18,303 nt of DNA from Clostridia bacterium (GTDB taxonomy: Bacteria > Bacillota > Clostridia > Oscillospirales > CAG-382). The notes under the pieces were generated by a model. It saw only the letters and a program-made list of their open reading frames with translations. It searched no databases and was not told the DNA's origin. Location of the stretch: contig JAFQII010000205.1 of NCBI GenBank assembly GCA_017397605.1, positions 1 to 18,303 of the forward strand. Direction: 5' to 3'. Below are positions 12,941 through 18,303 of this stretch, in pieces (within the stretch, counting starts at the first letter, position 1; every line of letters begins with the position of its first letter). The position numbers and the translations under genes were made by a program.

Positions 12941-14095
12941 ATGAGTGACATCCGCAAAGAATCTCTCCAAAAGCATTATGAGTGGCAGGGCAAGATCGAG
13001 ATCGCGCCCCGTACCCATGCGCGCACGCGCGAGGAACTGGCGCTTGCTTATACGCCCGGCGTGGCAGAACCGTGCCTGGAGATTCAAAAAGACGTTCAAA
13101 AATCCTACGCCTTGACGCGCCGTCACAACACCGTTGCCGTGATTACGGACGGCAGCGCGGTGCTGGGCTTGGGAGACATCGGACCCGAGGCGGGCATGCC
13201 CGTCATGGAGGGCAAGTGCCTGTTGTTTAAAGAGTTTGGAAACGTGGATGCCATTCCGCTTTGTATCCGCTCCAAGGATACGGATGAGTTTGTCCGCACG
13301 GTAGAGCTGCTTCTGGGCTCGTTCGGCGGTGTCAATCTGGAGGATATTTCCGCACCGCGCTGCTTTGAGATCGAGCGCAGGCTCAAAGAGGTGTCGGATA
13401 TTCCGATTTTCCACGATGATCAGCACGGCACGGCGATCGTGGTCGCCGCAGGTGTTTTGAATGCGCTCAAGGTGGCAGGCAAAAAGATCGAGGACGTGAC
13501 CGTTACCGTCTGCGGTGCGGGTGCGGCAGGCATCGCCATCGGGCGTATGCTCATAAACCTCGGCGCACACGATGTCATATACTGTGATAAGCAGGGTATT
13601 TTGTATGAGGGCATGGAAGGCTTGGACGCCGAGCGTGCGCGCTTGGTCATCGGCACCAACCGTGCACACAAGCGCGGAGGCCTTGCGGAAGCGGTTGCGG
13701 GCGCAGACGTGTTTGTCGGCGTGTCCGCGGCAGGCGTGCTGAAGCCCGAAATGGTCAGCACCATGAACAGGGGTGCGATCGTGTTTGCGATGGCAAACCC
13801 CACGCCCGAGATTTTTCCCGACGAGGCAAAAGCCGCAGGCGCGCTGGTGGTCGGTACGGGCAGAAGCGATTTCCCCAACCAGGTCAACAACGTGCTGGCG
13901 TTCCCCGGCGTGTTCCGCGGCGCGCTGGACGCACGTGCAAAGCAAATTACCGAAGACATGAAGGTTGCCGCCGCGTATGCGCTGGCGGGCCTTGTAAGTG
14001 ACGAAGAATTGTGTGCGGAGTGCATTTTGCCCGACGCATTTGACGAGCGCGTCTGCGATGCGGTGGCAAAAGCCGTATCCGACGCATGCAGATAA
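12941..14095 (+). CDS. Malic enzyme (malate dehydrogenase, oxaloacetate-decarboxylating), probably NAD-dependent
   Basis: This 384-residue short-form malic enzyme converts malate to pyruvate and CO2 with reduction of NAD(P). YTPGVAEPC (37-45) contains the catalytic tyrosine Y37, MEGKCLLFKEFGNVDAIP holds the catalytic lysine K92, and FHDDQHGTAIV (157-167) gives metal-binding aspartates. GAGAAGIAIGRML (192-204) is the dinucleotide-binding turn. D216 at the end of the next strand (VIYCDKQG) favours NAD over NADP, which is inference. GAAGG stands nine bases before the ATG at 12941. In the 99-base gap upstream only a weak promoter is visible (TTGAAC at about 12893, poor -10). It lies 21 bases before the NlpC/P60 gene and may head that operon. 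Confidence 0.95.
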   Translation: MSDIRKESLQKHYEWQGKIEIAPRTHARTREELALAYTPGVAEPCLEIQKDVQKSYALTRRHNTVAVITDGSAVLGLGDIGPEAGMPVMEGKCLLFKEFGNVDAIPLCIRSKDTDEFVRTVELLLGSFGGVNLEDISAPRCFEIERRLKEVSDIPIFHDDQHGTAIVVAAGVLNALKVAGKKIEDVTVTVCGAGAAGIAIGRMLINLGAHDVIYCDKQGILYEGMEGLDAERARLVIGTNRAHKRGGLAEAVAGADVFVGVSAAGVLKPEMVSTMNRGAIVFAMANPTPEIFPDEAKAAGALVVGTGRSDFPNQVNNVLAFPGVFRGALDARAKQITEDMKVAAAYALAGLVSDEELCAECILPDAFDERVCDAVAKAVSDACR

Positions 14096-14116
14096 CTTAT
14101 TTTTTGGAGGCGACTT

Positions 14117-14884
14117 ATGACGTACATGGTTTGTTACCCCTTGGCTTCCGTATCAGCCGAGCCCGATCTGATGAGCGAGCAGGTCGATGAGGTGATCTAC
14201 GGAGACGAGTGTGAAATTTTGGAAGAGGTCGGCGCATACGCAAAGATCCGCACCGATTACGGCTACGAAGGCTACGTGGAGCGCCGTGCGCTGATCGAGC
14301 CCTTGCACGCGCCCAACCGCATCGTTTGCGTGCCGCAAGCCGATCTTTTGCCCGAGCCGCGCAACCATTTCCGTCCGATGATGGTCTTGCCGCGCGGTGC
14401 ACGCGTGGATGTGGGATACTCACATGAGATTCCGCGTTACGGCGTTGCGGTCTTGCCTTCCAAACGCGCGTGGTACGTTCACAAACAGCACGTGCGTCCC
14501 CTTCCGTCGGGTTTGGGCAGTGAGGAAGAATTGCGCGCAGGTCTGGTGCGCGAGGCGCTGGAATACCTCGGCACGCAGTACCGCTGGGGCGGCAGAACGC
14601 ACGCGGGCATCGACTGCTCGGGACTGGTGTTTATGGCATACCGTCTCAACGGACTGACGGTCTGGCGCGACGCGGATTTTGACAAAAACGATCACCTGCG
14701 CAAGATTTCCTTGGAAGAAGCAAAACCGGGCGACATGCTGTTTTTCCCGGGACATGTGGCAATGTACCTCGGCAACGGCGAGTTTGTACACGCAACCGCA
14801 GGCGTCGGCAAGGTCGTGCGCGACACGTTTGAAAACGCAAAAGAGTTGATGGGCAGATTAAGTTGTGTCGCCACGTATTTTTGA
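14117..14884 (+). CDS. NlpC/P60 (C40) cysteine peptidase with SH3-like N-terminal domain, no signal peptide
   Basis: This 255-residue protein has an SH3b-type N-terminal half (repeats around DECEILEEVGAYAKIRTDYG at 30-49 and again near 90-127) and an NlpC/P60 catalytic domain from about 138. The catalytic cysteine is C167 in GIDCSGLVF, the histidine H213 in PGHVAMYLG, and the third polar residue probably H225 in GEFVHAT. RWGGRTHAGIDCSG is the typical lead-in. This two-domain layout resembles gamma-D-glutamyl-L-diamino-acid peptidases such as YkfC, which cut muropeptide stems. The N-terminus MTYMVCYPLASVSAEPD lacks a signal sequence, pointing to cytoplasmic recycling of wall peptides or non-classical export. 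GGAGG precedes the ATG at 14117. The stop is three bases before miaB. Confidence 0.92.
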   Translation: MTYMVCYPLASVSAEPDLMSEQVDEVIYGDECEILEEVGAYAKIRTDYGYEGYVERRALIEPLHAPNRIVCVPQADLLPEPRNHFRPMMVLPRGARVDVGYSHEIPRYGVAVLPSKRAWYVHKQHVRPLPSGLGSEEELRAGLVREALEYLGTQYRWGGRTHAGIDCSGLVFMAYRLNGLTVWRDADFDKNDHLRKISLEEAKPGDMLFFPGHVAMYLGNGEFVHATAGVGKVVRDTFENAKELMGRLSCVATYF

Positions 14885-14887
14885 CGT

Positions 14888-16252
14888 ATGAATATTTCCA
14901 ACGAACAAATCTTTTTACAACAACACATCGCCGCATCCTTATGCGACACCCTTGCGGGCAAGAAAGCGCTGGTGCGCACCTTTGGCTGTCAGCAGAATGA
15001 AGCCGACGGCGAACGCATCATGGGCGCTTTGGTCGCGTGCGGCTACACACCGACGGACGAGCTGACCGAGGCGGACATCGTGATTCTCAATACCTGCGCG
15101 ATCCGCGAGCACGCGGAGCAACGTGTATTGGGCGTGATCGGCTCGATGAAAAAAGAAAAAGAAAAACGCCCGTCCATGCTGATCGGCATGTGCGGATGTA
15201 TGGCGCAGGAACAGCACCGTCAGGAGCTGTTGCAAAAAAGCTACCCGTTTGTGGACTTTTTGTTTGGCACGGATATGCATCACCGCGTGCCCGAGATCGT
15301 GCAAAATGCCTTGAACAGCCGCAAGCAAAAGCAGTATGTCACCGATGCACCGCACGGTGAGTTCGGCGTAATCACCGAGGGAACGCCCGTGTTCCGCGAC
15401 AGCGACTACAAAGCGCGTGTTTCGGTTATGTACGGATGCAACAACTTTTGCTCGTACTGCATCGTTCCGTATGTGCGCGGACACGAGAGAAGCCGCGCGT
15501 CGGCAGACGTGCTGGGGGAAATGCGCTCGCTGGTGGACGGCGGCTACAAGGACATCATGCTGTTGGGACAGAATGTCAACTCATACCGAGGGGACAAGAC
15601 GTTTCCCGAGCTGCTTTCGGCGTGCGCGTCGTTTGACGGCGAATATTGGGTGCGGTTTATGACTTCGCATCCCAAGGACGCATCGGCGGAGCTGGTGCAG
15701 GTCATGGCACAGCACCCGCGCGTGGCAAGGCATTTTCACTTGCCGTTCCAGTCGGGCAACGACCGCATTCTGCACGCGATGAACCGCAAGTATAACCGTG
15801 AGCAATACCTCGAAAAAGCCATGCGCATCAAGGAGATGCTCCCCGATGCGGCGATCACCTCGGACGTGATCGTGGGCTTTCCGACCGAGACGGAATCGGA
15901 ATTTCTGGACACCGTCGAGCTGGTCAAAACGGTCGGCTTTGACATGCTGTACACCTTTATTTATTCCCCGCGCAAGGGCACGGTCGCCGAAAAAATGGTC
16001 GGCAGGATTCCGCACGAGGAGCAGGTACGGCGTTTTCAGTATCTGTCCGACATCCAGGACGCGATTGCGCAGACCAAAAATGACGCGTACGTCGGCAAGA
16101 CCTTGCGTGTGCTGTCCGACGGAAATTTTGTCGGCAGAAGCTCGCAAAACAAGATTGTCGCGTTTGACGCAGACGTCCCCGCAGGCACGTTTATCAACGT
16201 AGAAATCAAATCCGCAAAACAATACAAATTAGTAGGAGAACTCAAGAAATGA
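14888..16252 (+). CDS. miaB: tRNA-2-methylthio-N6-dimethylallyladenosine synthase (MiaB)
   Basis: This 454-residue radical-SAM enzyme methylthiolates i6A37 in tRNAs that read codons beginning with U. The N-terminal methylthiotransferase domain has cluster cysteines C34 (FGCQQNEAD), C70 (NTCAIREHAEQR) and C104 (CGCMAQ). The radical-SAM cluster cysteines are C184, C188 and C191 in YGCNNFCSYCIVPYVRG. A TRAM-like RNA-binding domain ends the protein (TLRVLSDGNFVGRSSQNK). The QQN and HEHA-like motifs and the order before a YmcA-like gene identify MiaB rather than MtaB or RimO. The ATG at 14888 has no clear binding site and sits three bases after the upstream stop, so translation is probably coupled. 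The N-terminal extension of about 25 residues before the domain is normal. Confidence 0.96.
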   Translation: MNISNEQIFLQQHIAASLCDTLAGKKALVRTFGCQQNEADGERIMGALVACGYTPTDELTEADIVILNTCAIREHAEQRVLGVIGSMKKEKEKRPSMLIGMCGCMAQEQHRQELLQKSYPFVDFLFGTDMHHRVPEIVQNALNSRKQKQYVTDAPHGEFGVITEGTPVFRDSDYKARVSVMYGCNNFCSYCIVPYVRGHERSRASADVLGEMRSLVDGGYKDIMLLGQNVNSYRGDKTFPELLSACASFDGEYWVRFMTSHPKDASAELVQVMAQHPRVARHFHLPFQSGNDRILHAMNRKYNREQYLEKAMRIKEMLPDAAITSDVIVGFPTETESEFLDTVELVKTVGFDMLYTFIYSPRKGTVAEKMVGRIPHEEQVRRFQYLSDIQDAIAQTKNDAYVGKTLRVLSDGNFVGRSSQNKIVAFDADVPAGTFINVEIKSAKQYKLVGELKK

Positions 16253-16641
16253 ACGAAGAACTGAGAATTGCACTGGAAAACTTTTTGAACACCTTCCGCG
16301 ACAGCGAGCCCGTGACGCGTTACCTCAACGCAAAAGAAATGTATATGTCCGACGGCAGACTGGTCGCACTGATCAACAAATACAACGTAGAAGCACAGCT
16401 TTTGCGCGATGAGGGCGCAAAGGAAGAGCGCGACGATGCCTTGATCGGCGAGATCACCGTGAGACTCAAGGACCTCTACGACGAGATCATGCGCAACGAA
16501 AACATGATCGCCGTACAGAACGCCGAGCAAGAGATCAACATGATTCTTGACGGCATCAACCGCGGTCTGATGTCCGTTGTCCGTCCCGAGGACGCAGGCG
16601 GATGCTCGGGCAACTGCTCTTCCTGCAGCTCTTGCCACTGA
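16249..16641 (+). CDS. ymcA: YlbF/YmcA (RicA-like) family protein with a four-cysteine tail
   Basis: This 130-residue helical protein of the YlbF/YmcA family has a core (about 1-108) with typical DSEPVTRYLNAKEMYMSDGR and AVQNAEQEINMILDGINR helices. The tail carries C119, C123, C126 and C129 (CSGNCSSCSSC then H130). In Bacillus, YmcA, YlbF and YaaT form the Y-complex that steers RNase Y, and cysteines there bind iron-sulfur clusters. The four tail cysteines here could do the same or bind zinc. Its start overlaps the miaB stop (ATGA) and has AGGAG upstream. The order miaB-ymcA-mutS is also that of Bacillus (with cotE between ymcA and mutS there), which supports the assignment to YmcA rather than YlbF. 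Confidence 0.85.
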   Translation: MNEELRIALENFLNTFRDSEPVTRYLNAKEMYMSDGRLVALINKYNVEAQLLRDEGAKEERDDALIGEITVRLKDLYDEIMRNENMIAVQNAEQEINMILDGINRGLMSVVRPEDAGGCSGNCSSCSSCH

Positions 16642-16671
16642 TAAACAAAACTTTTTTGGGAGAAACACGCT

Positions 16672-18303
16672 ATGGCACTGTCACCGATGATGCAACAATA
16701 CAATGAATTCAAAGCACAACATCCCGATTGTATCGTGATGATGCGTCTCGGCGACTTTTACGAGATGTTTTTTGAGGACGCCAAGACGGCGTCGATGGAG
16801 TTGGAATTGGTGCTGACGGGCAAGGACTGCGGTCTGCCCGAACGCGCACCGATGTGCGGCGTTCCGCATCATGCACTCGATCAATACCTCGCGCGTCTGG
16901 TCGCCAAGGGCTACCGCGTTGCAATTGTCGAGCAACTGGAAGACCCCGCCACCGCCAAAGGGCTTGTCAAGCGCGGTGTTACGCGCATCGTGACGCCCGG
17001 CACGGTGTTTGAGGGCAACTTCCTGCGCGAAAAAGAAAACAACTACATCTGCTGTATACATACTTGCGCAACGGGCTTTGGGCTTGCGTTTGCGGACGTT
17101 TCGACGGGCGAGGTGCACGCGACCGAAATTCTGGGTGGCAGAGCAAAGGAATTGCTGGTCGCCGAGACGGCGGCGTTTGCGCCCCGCGAGATCGTGCACG
17201 CGCCGACGGCGGACATGCCGTTTTTGACCATGCTGTCCGACCGCTACATGGCGCTGTTGACCGAGCTTGCCGAAGCGGATTTTGAAAAAGAAAACGCCTA
17301 TGCGGCATACAAAGCGCTGTACGGCGAACCGAACGCGGACTACCCCTATGCGGATATCGCGGTGGGTGCGCTGTTGCGCTTGCTTCAGAACACCCAGCGC
17401 ACCGACTTGCATTATATGCAAAAACCGCAGTATTACGAGGCGGAGACGTTTTTGGGGATCGACAGCTTTTCCAGACGCAATCTGGAGCTGTGCGAGACGC
17501 TCAGAAGCGGCGAACGAAAGGGCAGTCTGCTCTGGGCGGTTGACCGCACCCGTACGGCGGCAGGCGCGAGATTGCTCAAAAAATGGCTGGAAAAACCGCT
17601 GACCAACTGCGTTGCGATCAAAACGCGTCAGGAGGCGGTGCAGGCGCTGTTTGACGACTCGATCGCAAGAGAAGAACTGATGTCGCTGTTGCGCTCTACC
17701 GTGGACATCGAGCGTCTTTCGACCAAGCTTGCTTACGGCACGGCGAATGCGCGCGATCTCAAAGCGCTGGAGCGTACGCTCAAGCTGATTCCGCAGATCC
17801 GCGAAAAGCTGATGTACTGCAAAGCAAAACGTCTCGTCGACCTGTTTGGCCGTATGGACGAGATGCAAGCGGTCGCCGACGCGATCGAAAAGACCATTTC
17901 CGAGGAGCCCGCACTTACCGTCAAAGAGGGCGGAATCATCAAGCCGGGCTGTAACGCCGCCGTGGACGAGCTTCGCATGATGCTGGACGACGGCAAGAGC
18001 TGGATCACCAAGATCGAAGAAACCGAGCGCGAGCGCACGGGCATCCGCACGCTCAAGATCGGATATAACCGCGTGTTCGGTTATTATATCGAGGTTTCCA
18101 AGTCCTTTATGAACCAAGTTCCCGAGGACTACATCCGCCGTCAGACGCTGACGACGGGCGAGCGATTTGTTACGCCCGAGCTCAAGGAGATGGAGTCCAA
18201 GGTCTTGGGCGCGAGGGAACGCGACTGCGCGCTGGAGTACGAGCTGTTTTGTGCTCTGCGCGACTTTGTGCTGGAGTCCTTGACCCCCTTGCAGGAGACG
18301 GCG
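16672..18303 (+). CDS. mutS: DNA mismatch repair protein MutS, N-terminal part (cut by window edge)
   Basis: The first 544 codons are present. The N-terminal mismatch-recognition domain carries LGDFYEMFFEDA with the Phe-x-Glu pair (F29, E31) that wedges into mispairs. GKDCGLPERAPMCGVPHHA and VAIVEQLEDP follow, then the connector (GFGLAFADVSTGEV) and the lever/core (SFSRRNLELCETLRSGERKGSLLWAVDRT). The start of the clamp region (GYNRVFGYYIEVSKS) and ELKEMESKVLGARE come last. This pattern is MutS1, not MutS2. The ATPase domain lies beyond the window. The start at 16672 has GGGAGA eight bases upstream and follows ymcA by 30 bases. It starts translation of the last visible gene in a probable malic enzyme-nlpC-miaB-ymcA-mutS operon. 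No defect is seen in the visible part. Confidence 0.97.
   Translation, partial: MALSPMMQQYNEFKAQHPDCIVMMRLGDFYEMFFEDAKTASMELELVLTGKDCGLPERAPMCGVPHHALDQYLARLVAKGYRVAIVEQLEDPATAKGLVKRGVTRIVTPGTVFEGNFLREKENNYICCIHTCATGFGLAFADVSTGEVHATEILGGRAKELLVAETAAFAPREIVHAPTADMPFLTMLSDRYMALLTELAEADFEKENAYAAYKALYGEPNADYPYADIAVGALLRLLQNTQRTDLHYMQKPQYYEAETFLGIDSFSRRNLELCETLRSGERKGSLLWAVDRTRTAAGARLLKKWLEKPLTNCVAIKTRQEAVQALFDDSIAREELMSLLRSTVDIERLSTKLAYGTANARDLKALERTLKLIPQIREKLMYCKAKRLVDLFGRMDEMQAVADAIEKTISEEPALTVKEGGIIKPGCNAAVDELRMMLDDGKSWITKIEETERERTGIRTLKIGYNRVFGYYIEVSKSFMNQVPEDYIRRQTLTTGERFVTPELKEMESKVLGARERDCALEYELFCALRDFVLESLTPLQETA

Noticed and set aside
16681..18117. A 478-codon minus-strand open frame opposite mutS
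   Set aside because: The plus strand encodes a clear MutS; the minus frame shows only low-complexity Arg/His/Val-rich sequence.

Overview
The window looks like chromosomal DNA from a low-abundance-operon, fairly GC-rich member of the Clostridia, most likely the Oscillospirales/Ruminococcaceae side. The clues are AGGAGG-type ribosome binding sites before almost every gene, TTGACA/TATAAT promoters, a long-insert YidC of the type with a KYAGRTDR segment, a YlbF/YmcA-family gene between miaB and mutS as in Firmicutes, and an anaerobic indolepyruvate:ferredoxin oxidoreductase. The species assignment is inference; no rRNA or tRNA gene is visible.

Left third (1-6300, minus strand). A catabolic block for aromatic amino acid or aryl-acid metabolism reads right to left: an AMP-forming acyl-CoA synthetase (4508-6142) behind a near-perfect sigma-A promoter, then iorA, iorB, paaK and a partial ACT-domain gene. 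IorAB would oxidise arylpyruvates to aryl-acetyl-CoA with ferredoxin reduction, and the two AMP-forming ligases would interconvert aryl acids and their CoA thioesters. Inserted between the acyl-CoA synthetase and iorA is an AT-richer small gene for a four-helix-bundle protein of the 23S-rRNA intervening-sequence (S23/IVS) family. It is bracketed by two arrays of small hairpins separated by AATTCAT on one side and its reverse complement ATGAATT on the other. This hairpin-array-plus-gene cassette is the most unusual thing in the window.

Middle (6300-11400). Two small membrane proteins (DUF2752-like and DUF4234-like) lie on the minus strand with a strong terminator. Divergent from them is a secreted, membrane-anchored alpha/beta-hydrolase. 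Then comes the conserved rpmH-rnpA-yidD-yidC-jag operon (L34, RNase P protein, membrane insertion factors, KH/R3H RNA-binding protein) with a good promoter, a structured leader and a strong terminator. The usual chromosomal neighbours dnaA and mnmE are absent.

Right third (11400-18303). A minus-strand secreted protein carries two complete polysaccharide deacetylase (NodB) domains, with a promoter-like sequence pointing into its 3' end on the opposite strand. A plus-strand series follows: malic enzyme, an NlpC/P60 peptidase without a signal peptide, miaB, a YlbF/YmcA-like gene with a four-cysteine tail, and mutS, which runs off the window. These last four are tightly packed and probably co-transcribed. 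No gap between genes exceeds 300 bases.
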